Assembly: GCA_022478985.1 (NCBI GenBank)
Contig: JAKSZP010018523.1
Span: forward strand, 62,001-126,000
DNA from: Massospora cicadina
Taxonomy: Eukaryota; Entomophthoromycota; Entomophthoromycetes; Entomophthorales; Entomophthoraceae
Direction: 5' to 3'
Length of the DNA stretch: 64,000 nt
The notes beneath the pieces are model-generated. The model was not told the DNA's origin. It saw only the letters and a list, made by a program, of their open reading frames with translations, and did not search any database. This document shows, piece by piece, positions 1 through 9,653 of the stretch. Numbering within the stretch: position 1 is the stretch's first letter; every line of letters begins with the position of its first letter. The position numbers and the translations under genes are program-made.

Positions 1-5
1 ATTAG

Positions 6-158
6 AAACAGCTTCCTGATCATGACATTGCAGTGGATTCATATGTCATGCATGATAAGCCATTTGTGGATGCAGGTACCCTCCCAGAAAGTTTGCAAGC
101 AAGCGTTCAGGTCCCCACTTGGTGGAGGAGGAGTTGGGGAATGGTGCTTTCTGGTTAA
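6..158 (+). pseudogene. Unrecognised coding-like open frame (fragment)
   Basis: A 50-codon open stretch lies between an in-frame TAG at 3-5 and a TAA at 156-158. The peptide starts KQLPDHDIAVDSY and continues with PESLQASVQVPTWW, a composition that looks more like real protein than noise. There is no start codon and I recognise no family. It could be a piece of a transposon gag or ORF1, or an exon cut by the window edge. The other frames here contain stops or less protein-like sequence. Confidence 0.25.
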
Positions 159-705
159 AGTTTCCATCTCACTAGAAACAACATCCAGTTTTTCACGCAT
201 CTCAGCTGTCCCATTCAAGGGGACTATTCCCTCAGATCCTGAGCCATTAGTGATTGAGGATGCGGAGGAGGCGAAGTGGAGAGCATTATAGCATTCTGCA
301 GATCTCAGAGGTCCATTTAGTATCTCATTGTGTGGAAGGTTTATCTAGCCAATGAAAACAGCTGAATAAAAGCCTGTTATTGCACGAACTACATGGAACT
401 AGTCAAGGCTTGCCACATATCCCATCCTGATGCTCTCCATCCCCCCACGAAAGTTGCGTTTTGATGGCGATCAAGTTGTCCAAGAGTATAAAAATGTAGC
501 CCTCATGCAGTTTCTGGTGGTGGCGCACCTCCTCTGGAAAAAGGAAAAGGTGATTTAAGTCTAAGGAAATGTCCCCTCTGCATGGATCAGGCGATTTTCC
601 CATTATCTAACAAAAAGGGTCTGAAGAGGGCAGCTGTACCCCTCGTCACACAGGGCAACCCCGCCCTGTTGGTAGATGAGCGCTGGGTATCACCGCTTCC
701 TCTGA

Positions 706-1068
706 AAAATCATCCCAGTCCTCGCAATTACCTCTGCAGAATTAGTTCGCCAGATAAAGGAAATCTGTGCCAAAATCATCAGAAACCATCATCCACATGA
801 GCTGGATGGACTCTATAAAGTTGATTGTGCCAAATTCTTGAAATCGGAGCTGAAATGTCCAAAACATACAGGATTAAAGCCCAAAGGGTGTGCAACTCAT
901 AGCTTGAAGGGGACAAGTAATGAATTCTCAGTCAAAAGTGCCAATGACATTGAGCCATTGAGCAGTACAATTGCTGACCCTAAATTCTCCTTGAAATCGT
1001 CAGGCCTTGTCCCCAATAGGCATGTATCACCATTGAGTATTGTTGCCAATGATTTGAAACCCTCATAA
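706..1068 (+). pseudogene. Unrecognised plus-strand coding-like open frame
   Basis: This frame is open for about 120 codons, from just after a TGA at 703-705 to a TAA at 1066-1068. The sequence includes ELVRQIKEICAKIIRNHH and FLKSELKCPKHTGLKPKGC, with a helical, charged N-terminal part and a Cys/His/Lys-rich stretch. No conserved domain was recognised. It may be a gag-like remnant or a broken host exon. No matching upstream exon or splice signal could be supported. Confidence 0.3.
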
Positions 1069-1990
1069 CAAAAATTGGTATCATTGATCAAGGATTTCCA
1101 CTTGGCTGAATGAACACCCTAGCGACCGCAATGGGCGTGTTGGTCATCCCAAACCAATTTCTAACCTGTTAGGACCATCACTATGTGGGGTGGCCCTGGG
1201 GGATCCCTATTGCCCATTAGGCCAAATGCCATCACGCTAGGTGCCTTAAATGCAGTATAGCCTCAAGTTAGGCATTCACGTGTGAACAAATAGCAACTTG
1301 GCCCACTGCTGATCCTCTTGATGTCATTTTAGATTAATTTTAATATTTCCCCCTCCCTCAAAAATTTGCCAGGTTAGGTTGAAATTCGAGGGCCCAAATT
1401 CATGCTTTGACAAACTATTAAATTGAACACTATTTAATCATTTGCATCACAATGAGGAAATTGTTGGTCAATTCTTATTTACTTTAAAAAAATCCCTCTT
1501 CCAAATTCCAGAATTTTTATGTTCAAATTTAAACCACCCTTCCCATCTATACTTCCACACTCCACGAGACCCATGGCCATGTTCACCTGGTTTTTTGCTA
1601 GGTTCCTATACAAACTATGGCTCATGGGCACTCAGTGATAACATTCCTTCCGGGTTTTAAAACAGTTACGTAAGTAGCAGTGCCACTGGCATTCAGGCTT
1701 GTCATTTGGGTGCTCCAGCACTCCAATTGGAAGGTTAGTCTAAAAGTTAACTTGCTATCTTCCTAGCACTTTTGTAAATAAAATCATTACTATTTTTAAA
1801 TCGATCTTATCATTAACACAGACTTGTAGTTGTCTGAAAATTCCCCATTTCATCCCTTTTGAACCAAAACATTCTTTTCTTGAAGCCATGAGGGCATCTG
1901 TCCGACAGTAAATAGCCATGCCTGTTCTGTGGAGGTTAATTTCTAGAGAATTACGCCACAAGATGATTTCTACCTTCATTTTTTAGTAAC
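1069..1990. other. No gene recognised
   Basis: Short open frames only. The order of the pol remnant to the right (protease, RT, RNase H running toward lower coordinates) predicts integrase in this interval, but I could not read a convincing integrase motif, so the element is either deleted or too decayed here. Confidence 0.4.
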
Positions 1991-1991
1991 A

Positions 1992-2760
1992 TTAACACAC
2001 AGAGACTGCAGAGGCAATGCAACCCACAATGAAGGACTTAAATGTCATTATGACAAAAATCTGCGTTGACAGTAAAACCTCCTTGATTGCTTCAAAAGCA
2101 TGTTGGCATTTATCAGACCAATTGAATGAAAAGTTATTTTCCTGTCCGTGAGTGGAGGGGCGTGACCATCTGAACGAGGAATGAGGAGAGTTCTTCAAAA
2201 ATATAAAGCTCTTTGAAAACTTTGAAGCTGTTTTTGAAACTTGGGGTTTAGCCAAAATTTGATGTTCTCCAACTTTCACAGAGAAAATGCGCATTCATTT
2301 AATAGATAATGATTTCCTAAGGAGGTAATTTCCGCCTAGAAAAATTCACATTTGGATGAATTTACGATGATACCTCCTTTGTGTGGGCTACATAACAGCC
2401 TCCAAGTTTTTTAGAATGCCTTTTTTGAGCTGGTGAATGAATTAAAATGTTATAGTAAAAGGTGACATCACATGTGAACTGAGGTTTACATGAACATTGT
2501 CAATTAAACATTTATAGAGTGACTGGAACATTCTTTATACTTGAAAGCACTACCTTAAAATGATAGTATCTTCTCTTAATTCATATGGCTGTGAGTCATT
2601 ATTGTCCATCTTTGATCCTCACCTGATAGAAGGCCTAAAATAGGATAAGCTTTGAAAACAATCGGGACTTTGAAATTCCCATCCAATGGAATTTATAGTG
2701 GAAGTGGGCATAGTTCATGCACCGTCACATTATTCACATAGTATTAAAAGCAGTACACAA
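1992..2760 (-). pseudogene. Ty3/gypsy reverse transcriptase and RNase H remnant (Gypsy-0)
   Basis: Read on the minus strand with frameshifts and stops, about 2,350-2,760 gives RT-like segments: FSKLILF.AFYQVRIKDG matches the gypsy 'fSkLDL..aYhQi' block, followed by a decayed active-site region where FYYNILIHS stands in the place of Y-x-DD-I-L-I. 1,992-2,294 gives NWSDKCQHAFEAIKEVLL, the connection sequence before RNase H in gypsy elements, then FIVGCIAS, where the family has an Asp. Protease lies upstream at 3.4 kb, so the pol order is normal. The element is catalytically dead and no LTR was found for it. Confidence 0.7.
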
Positions 2761-3361
2761 AGTCTATTTGCCTTTTGGACAAAATCTACATGAGAGGCAA
2801 TTGGAGACTATTTTTATTGGTGATTCAACCCTTTTCTAACATGTCATCTAACCAATTACCTAGGGCTTTGTCCTCCTCCTTCATGAATATAACAATGGAC
2901 GATTAAAATTTATAAGGTGCACTGAAGGCTGAATGTTAGATTATATTCAGAAGGAGGAGGGAGTTGTGTTATTAGGCTCATATCAAAAGCGTCCGTTTAA
3001 GGAGCTAGAAAGTCAGGAAAATCTTGATGGAAATCCATAGGGGATGACTCAGGGGGGTTGTTGAGCTTAATGAGAATTCTATGGTAAGATTTGAAACAAA
3101 TAGATTGTCCACTGTAAAAATTCTTGAAGTGAAAGGGAATCAGTATAGTTTAACTTTACCTACTTTTAACGCCACCAGCCCACAACCATGACCACCAAGT
3201 ACAATTATCATGAACTTCCAAAAAGTGATCACAAAAGCAGGACACATGGATGAAAAACTACATTAGCGCTAGACAGATATGACTGGACTTTGGTAATAAG
3301 TACGCGCCCTGTTTAGAGAGATGCTATTTCTGTGTTCAGAAGTGTTTGAGAAGTTTAAGAT

Positions 3362-3592
3362 TCATAATTGCGCCGCTGCTCCTGTATCTAAGAGCTCTTT
3401 TACTGTAACATCATGTGTCCCTCTTTTAAAGGTAATTTGAAACAAGAAGTATGCTTGATTTTTATTGGTCACAGAAAATTGAAAGAGTAGCAGAAGGCAG
3501 TGTAAAGCCCATAATAAGGATAGAACTTTCAGTAGCCCGTGGGCTATATTGTGTATTTTTAAGATAATTATCAAAAAGATTATTCTTATCAA
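3362..3592 (-). pseudogene. Ty3/gypsy aspartic protease fragment (Gypsy-0)
   Basis: The 76-residue minus-strand frame ends in VTVKELLDTGAAAQL. L-L-D-T-G-A is the retropepsin active-site motif, with the hydrophobic lead-in usual for LTR-retrotransposon proteases. It sits upstream, in minus-strand order, of the RT/RNase H remnant at 1,992-2,760. The frame is cut soon after the motif, so the flap region is not readable in phase. The N-terminal hydrophobic run is probably frame-shadow sequence rather than a membrane segment. Confidence 0.6.
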
Positions 3593-3599
3593 AGGTCAT

Positions 3600-5675
3600 A
3601 GTAGAATCAGAAGGATTTAAGACAATAGCCTCCTCCTTCTTATTCGCAGGGGAAGGCCTCCAGGTTCAACCCTTCAGAGAAAACTTCATGGTCCTTAGAA
3701 TTAGCTGTCTTAAGCAAGCTAGAAATAGAGAGTATCTTGAAGCTTGGTTTACATAGAACCTGCTCATGTTCTATCAAAGCTGAACTTGGGCCACCTTGTT
3801 AGACGTTAAAGTTAAATTGTATGGATACAGAGCTATACCCAATTCCACTTCTGATGTAAGACCAAAAGGTCAAAAACCTGCATATTTCCTTTCGACAGAT
3901 GGTCCTGAGGGAAACAGATGCCATTGCTATCCCAGATGAAAGTTGTTGGAACCCTTGTTCCCTAAATGAACAGAGGGAGACGCACTTAGAAGAGCTGAAC
4001 TTGTTTTTGTCAGGGCAGATTCTTGAGAAGAAGACATAACCGCCACTGCAAGTATGGTTCTTTAGAGGGGAATTTACCCATTTGAATACTCCAGGGATTA
4101 AGCTGCTTCTGTGGATATAGGGAGAGTTTATAGGAAGGATTACTGGCTTCAGTTGGTCCAAGACTCTTTAGGGTGCCACCACAATTTTAATTAGGATTTC
4201 AACTGAGGAGACTTATTCCGCGAAGGATTTCTACAAAAAAAAGTGAAAATCAGAGACACCCTGATATAAAATGAAAAGGAGGAAGAGACTATAAGCTTAT
4301 TAATTGGGTGCTTAACTGGTGTTGATACTAGATCTAATAAAGGCATGATTTTATCCATCTTGGTTTCAGAACGCAAACCCCTCTCATATAATGTCAAGCT
4401 TCTCCTTTTAACGCAACCATGAGGTGCATATTTATTTGGGTGTTAGTAAGGACAGAAGTTTGCTACCACAGCTGCAAAGAGTACCTGAAGTTCAGACAAG
4501 GTATCTAGAACGTACTCTGATACTTCTTTAGAGAACTGGGGGAAATTTCTAATACCTTAGAATTACTGTAAGAGTGGTTTTGATTACTGAAACTACTGGT
4601 AGTTGCTGCATTTCAGAATAAACTTTTTCAAGCCTGGATGAGCGAGACAAGAGATTAACAAGAGAAGAGCAAATCGCAGAGGGAATTCAAGTTCATTGAA
4701 AAAAGCAATCGCTTTGACAGAGTCCAAGGATGATGTCTTAAAAGTGCTGGTGTTATTATCGGTTCATTATATCATTGATTTTGCTGATTAAGGCAAGACT
4801 GGGCTTCCATTCTGGGTGTGTTAAAAACCCGTTACAGTCCCAATTTTCCAGTGGCACTGAATTTCTATTGAACTTGCAGTAGTGACGTTCTAAAATTCCT
4901 GTTAAAGTAAAAAAGTTTATAAAGATATCAATGGCCCAAAGGAAAACCAAATAGCTGCAATGGGGCAATCTTGGGTCTTGATGAGGCAACCCATGGTGGT
5001 AGAGGAAAGGTGGATGACCAATACTCAAATTTATCAGGTCTATGGCAATTAATACTTGTCCAAAGTAGCTGGTTCTCCCTCATACCATTGATAGTCACTA
5101 GGATCACTTGGCAGTACTGTTTTGCTTAATAATCAAAAGATTCTGATATTAAATTAAAATGTTCCAATTTGTGTATTGGGTGAGCTTGAAAAATCATTAA
5201 GAGGTCATTGGAGTGGATTGCCTGCTGCTTGAAACTCATAAGAGTGTCAGGATGACGGATCAGTTTTTAATACAAGATGGTTAGATTGCTACAAAAATAA
5301 GTGCTCTGAAATATTTTGTGTCTGGTTTTCCTATTTTGTGGTGTGATAAGGTGTTATATACTCAAAAATGGCGAACCAAATTTAGAGGGTTGTAAAGCCC
5401 CTTTTTAGCCAGATCAGACAAAATAATGGATCAGTAGGGAAATCTAGCATTTTGGATTCCCTTTGTAAGTGTCGGCTGGGAAGACATTTGACTCAAAATT
5501 GCTGAACCAATGGTGGGTTGGTGGGGATATATGGCAAATAAAGATTGTTTTAAAAGGCTGTGGGTTGGAAAACATCCTGTTGGTCTGATCACTATGAACC
5601 AATGGTGGGTTGGTGGGGCGAATCTGTAACATTTGATAGCCTTCATGAATGGTAGATTGTAAAATAGTTTAGGAT
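3600..5675 (-). other. Presumed gag side of Gypsy-0; nothing firmly recognised
   Basis: By position upstream of a protease this should be gag of the minus-strand gypsy remnant. Short minus frames are present at 3,799-4,161, 4,756-5,028 and 5,431-5,712, but none shows a zinc knuckle or a gag motif I can name. A ~28-bp sequence containing accaatggtgggttggtgggg occurs twice, near 5,506 and 5,598. Confidence 0.3.
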
Positions 5676-5953
5676 TGAAGAAATTTAGATTACAACTGGG
5701 CGAGATTGTCACAGGTATGATTGCACCTAATTAGGTAAGCTGTATACGGACATTATACATAAAGTTAATGGTAAAGCTTAGTATAATTTAAGTTTTCATC
5801 AGAATATAAATTTTATATTAAGCTGTAGTCTAGTTGGGTACTTCCAACGGGGAGAACATCATCACAAATGAAACACAGAGTCAGATGGTAGAATTGATAT
5901 GAGAGTGTGCGTTTCCAATTTCCCTTTCCATACAGGGTTCTATTTAATATATA

Positions 5954-5985
5954 CGAGGGTAAGTCAAAAAGTAATGGCAAATTTT
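5954..5985 (+). repeat. Mariner 5' terminal inverted repeat
   Basis: About 26 of 32 positions match the complement of 7,230-7,261. This is the expected transposase binding site. Confidence 0.9.
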
Positions 5986-6115
5986 ATTTTCCCTGCTGCA
6001 ATGGATGGCAGCACTGACTGAACAATGACACATCATAACCTCAAAGTTTTTTTGTTCTTTAGCTGTGTTGTTTCAGTGCTCAACTCCATTCATAGTGATT
6101 TCAGGGCATATTATT

Positions 6116-7153
6116 ATGAGTGCCCCATTGTCCGTGTGCACCAAGGAAGAAATGAGGGGAGTGGTACGTTTTCTGCACTTTGAAGGGACTAAACCTGCGG
6201 AGATTATTCGCAGAATGCAGCAGCAGTACAGTGAGAGCTGTCTTAGTGAACGCAAAATTTATGATTAGATAAATCGCTTTAAAATGGTCATGTATCTATC
6301 TGTGATGAAGAGCATTCAGGTAGGCCATCCACTTCGAAGATGGACAAGAGCATCAATACAGTTGAGAGAATGATTCATGTTGATCATCGTGTCAAAATTG
6401 ATGATATTGCGCATGCGTTGAACATTAGCCACAGTTCAGCAGTTGCAATCATCCACAAAGCACTAAATTATTGCAAAGTGTGTGCTCATTGGGTACCACA
6501 TTGACTGACAGACCAGCTTAAACAAAAACGTTTGGAAATTTCAAAATCACATTTAAGGCGTTTAGAAGAGGAAGGAGAAGAGTTTCTAAGTTGCATAGTA
6601 ACCATTTATGAGATGTGGGTCCAACACTTCAAACCACAGAGTAAGCGGCAGAGTATGGTGTGGAAACATCCATACTCGCCTACAGCAAAAAAGTTCAAAA
6701 GACAAGTTTCTGCAGGAAAAAGTTGATGATGACAGTGTTTTGGGATATGAAAGGTCGACTTCTAATCATTACACTTTTAAAGGTCTAACAGTGAATAGTG
6801 ACAGCTACTGTGAGCTACTGCGAGTTCTGAAATCCAAAATAAAAACAAAGAGGCGAGGAAAACTTTCAAAAGGTGTGCTTTTGCTTCAGGACAATGCCCG
6901 TCCTCATACTATGGGGAAAACGATCCAGTGCATTCAAGATCTTGGTTTTGAGCTGCTGGAGCATCCGCCATACAGTCCTGACCTAGCTCCAAGTGATTTT
7001 CACCTTTTTGGTCCGATGAAGGAGCACCTGCGTGAATCCAAGTTTTCATCAGATGACAAGGTTGTGGAGGCGGTGAACAAGTGGCTGTGCACGATGCCAC
7101 AAACCTTCTTCCAGGACGGTTTCATGAAGCTTGTCAAGAGAGGGACCAAGTGA
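6116..7153 (+). pseudogene. Mariner transposase, inactivated
   Basis: The likely start is ATG 6,116 (MSAPLSVCTKEEMRGVV), a mariner-type N-terminal HTH region, followed by LSERKIYD and an in-frame TAG at 6,266. Later segments are in shifted frames. The catalytic core is readable: the block normally written T-G-D-E-T-W reads TIYEMWVQHF, so the first catalytic Asp is Tyr (6,607-6,609). The second Asp is intact in LLLQDNARPHT (6,890-6,892). The third is intact in PDLAPSDFHLF (6,995-6,997) with exactly 34 residues between them, hence D34D. One lost Asp plus stops and frameshifts means no active enzyme. Family length is about 345 residues, which the coordinates match. Confidence 0.93.
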
Positions 7154-7229
7154 ATAGAAATTGAGGGAGATCATGTAGAGAAATGATGTTACTTGTCATC
7201 TTGTTTTCACAATAAGAAAATTCTTTTTA

Positions 7230-7261
7230 AAAATTTGCCTTTACTTTTTAAATTACCCTAA
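7230..7261 (-). repeat. Mariner 3' terminal inverted repeat
   Basis: Complement of this end matches the 5' TIR; TA follows at 7,262-7,263. Confidence 0.9.
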
Positions 7262-7705
7262 TACATCATTGTCCATGTTTTTTTTCTCAATAGCATATAA
7301 ATATTCCATAATTTTCCATTTAGATCCACTAATGGGCCTTCAGCAAAGTAGAAGGGTTCAGTGGTCAATTTTTAACGTTGGGGCATCTGCAGAATAATTG
7401 ACGGTTATATACTCATCTGATTTGGGGTGCAATTTTATTTGAAGGTAATGAAACTAATTTTGGACATTTGCTCAATGGAATGACATGGATCGATCTTCCA
7501 AAGGGCAGAATTGTAAGTCAAATATAATTTACAAAAGCTTGAAGTATATTCATAATTACTTGCAAAATATCTTTTGCTGATTAATTGTATTTTAGTCTTC
7601 TTTGAGATACAGGAAGCGGGGCGAGGGTAATGACAAGGTCTATGGGGTACATGAGGTATTGCTACGGCAGCCAATGTCCTAAGTTTAGTCAAACCAATAT
7701 CAACA

Positions 7706-8845
7706 TTTCCCCCACCATTTGATCAAAAATAGGGGATCAATCAATTGCTGGCAACCGTTGATAGGATTCTTTATGGGTTGGTAGTTGGCATTTCACACTG
7801 TGCTAGAATATCTTTGGGAATTTAGAGTGCACTCTGTTGAAGATATGCCCTTTAATGAGGTCCTTGAGTGTGTACATATTGGTTGAGGTCTTTGCTGTGA
7901 TCTTGAATGTTCCCTTCCAGATTTGAAAAGGCTTGTTTTTCCTACCAAAACATAGGTTGTTGTAGTAAAGCACTCACTTCCATACGTTGAGACAGGGCTA
8001 GGGTATGATGACTCCAGTTATCACGCTCTCTACATTTTCATCTTCCAGGCCATAGCGTTTAAGTAGGCCTCAATTTAAAGGTTAATTAACCTCTGAGAGG
8101 GTTATCTATATATTAGCTAGGAGACATTCCCTCTATAGGGATGCAGGAAAACAAAATAGGCTGAATAGTGGGGTGTCACCCATTTAAGGTTGACATAGTG
8201 ACTCTCCCATGGATGAGCAGAACGTGATATTTTACATGAAGAAGCGGAGGGAAATAGAAGGTTTCAGCTCAATGGTGTGACAAATACCAACTTCGCAGGA
8301 TGCCAACTAGGATGCTTGTCAGGATGCAAGGATCCAGTTTTAACCAGCCCTAAGTTAATTCAGGGCCCCTGAAGTGCCCAGTGGGTTAATAGGCTCTAAG
8401 GGCAGAAAAACTTACAATAGAACTAAGGATTGTATGAGAAAAGATATTCAGATTAACCTTAAAGTATATTTTCTATTTCAAGGCTAAAAATGGGTAGAAG
8501 AGAGGACTCAGGATAGGCGCAAGGTAGATAAATTAAAGTTAGAATAAGTAAAAAGTAGTAAAGGGATAGAAGGAAATAACTGAGTGATAGATGCCTAGAT
8601 TAGAAAAATCTTTCAGCATAGGTTGCTGATAAAATAATAAAAAATTGTAAATATAAAAAAATGATTGGATTAATTATCCTTGGCTTTAGTCGCCATTGAT
8701 TACTGAACTTTTAAATAACTATTGTGATCAATCCCTTACAGATTAAGGACAGTAGATCTCTCATGTAATAATAGCTATTACAGAAGATGATCCCCAATAC
8801 TTTGAGATAGCCCAACTCAAGTTAATGAGGAGCACTTCTTACCAT
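7706..8845 (-). other. Gypsy-3 3' region between integrase and LTR; no gene
   Basis: Downstream, in minus-strand terms, of the integrase trace. It holds a purine-rich tract next to the LTR and otherwise AT-rich sequence with no open frame of note. No envelope-like reading frame was seen. Confidence 0.45.
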
Positions 8846-9496
8846 TCCATAATAATCTTTATTAGTATACGAGCCCCTAGTAAGAGTATTACACATAAGA
8901 GGGCGAATTCTGGCAGTTCTGTTAATCTTCTCTACTGCACCGTTTCTCACAGGGTGGTAGGGCAATGATAGTACTCCACATAATCTCATGAAGTAATTGA
9001 GCTTGACAATTACTTGTTAAGTAAGGTTAGTGCCATTATATGTAAGTAAAAATTGGGGACTTTTGTGCTTGTAAACTATATTATCTAAATATTTGGTTGT
9101 CATTGTGGCCTTTAAAATCTCTGATTGGTTTTGCTTGGACCCATTTTGTAAGGTGATCGATGGCCAACATTTTGTACTTAATTTTTTTCAGCTGGCAGCA
9201 AGCGGTCCCATGACATCAATTGACACAGTATGGAATGCAAAGTTTGCTTGACCAATTGATATAAAGTACTTTTGTTATATGATGCTACTGCTTGGCAGAC
9301 CTTGCAGCAGCCAAGGGTTTCATGTATGTCAAAGTACATCAATTCCAGGTAATTATGTACTTAAGTTGTTAATATGTAATAAAAACCTCCATGGCCATTG
9401 GCTTTTTGTGCTCTAATAATTAGGTACGACGCTTTCATTAGTTGGGTATAGTATATTAAGGTTTTAATTATTTAAAATTGCTTTTCATCATTGATT
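8846..9496 (-). pseudogene. Ty3/gypsy integrase remnant (Gypsy-3)
   Basis: Reading the minus strand with a few frameshifts gives HETLGCCKVCQAVA (the CxxC half of the H2C2 finger), then IDVMGPLA with the first catalytic Asp at 9,215-9,217, and KYKMLAIDHLTKWVQAKPI, a classic gypsy integrase core. The second acidic position reads TYNGT, Asp changed to Tyr (9,038-9,040). YHPVRNGAVEKINRT carries the catalytic Glu (8,930-8,932). The spacing between the second and third positions is exactly 35 codons, confirming a D,D35E fold. The upstream end is abruptly cut at 9,497 by the LINE-A target-site duplication. Confidence 0.85.
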
Positions 9497-9511
9497 AAGA
9501 TGTTCTTTATT
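9497..9511. repeat. LINE-A target-site duplication, left copy
   Basis: aagatgttctttatt, identical to 14,797-14,811. It marks the exact 3' end of LINE-A. Confidence 0.95.
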
Positions 9512-9653
9512 TAAGATTAAATTTAAATTTATATTGGGGAAGGCCGACCATGGGACGGACACTTCTAAAATTGACTCAACTGAGACAACACTTAGTAACA
9601 GGGAGGCACCCCAGAAAAGCGATGCTATCTCTTGTTGCCAGCGGGAACGCCAC

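Larger units (their letters stand above)
5954..7261 (+). mobile_element. Mariner (Tc1/mariner superfamily, D34D) transposon
   Basis: The element is 1,308 bp, the usual mariner length. Its ends are inverted repeats of about 32 bp: CGAGGGTAAGTCAAAAAGTA at the left, and TTAGGGTAATTTAAAAAGTA as the complement of the right end. A TA dinucleotide flanks each side (5,952-5,953 and 7,262-7,263), the hallmark target duplication. It interrupts the left LTR of Gypsy-3; the right LTR has no insertion at that position. It encodes one transposase, now broken. The relatively good TIRs and long open C-terminal half suggest it is younger than its host LTR. Confidence 0.95.
5676..7705 (-). repeat. Left (3') LTR of Gypsy-3, split by a mariner
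   Basis: Outside the mariner this segment aligns along its length with the right LTR. Shared stretches include gattacaact near the outer edge, ttccatttagatccac near 7,315 and 33,236, and gctacggcagccaatgtcct near 7,661 and 33,587. The inner end is TATCAACA, complement TGTTGATA. The adjoining sequence reads on the minus strand as a purine-rich GGTGGGGGAAA, a plausible polypurine tract. LTR length without the mariner is about 720 bp. Confidence 0.8.
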
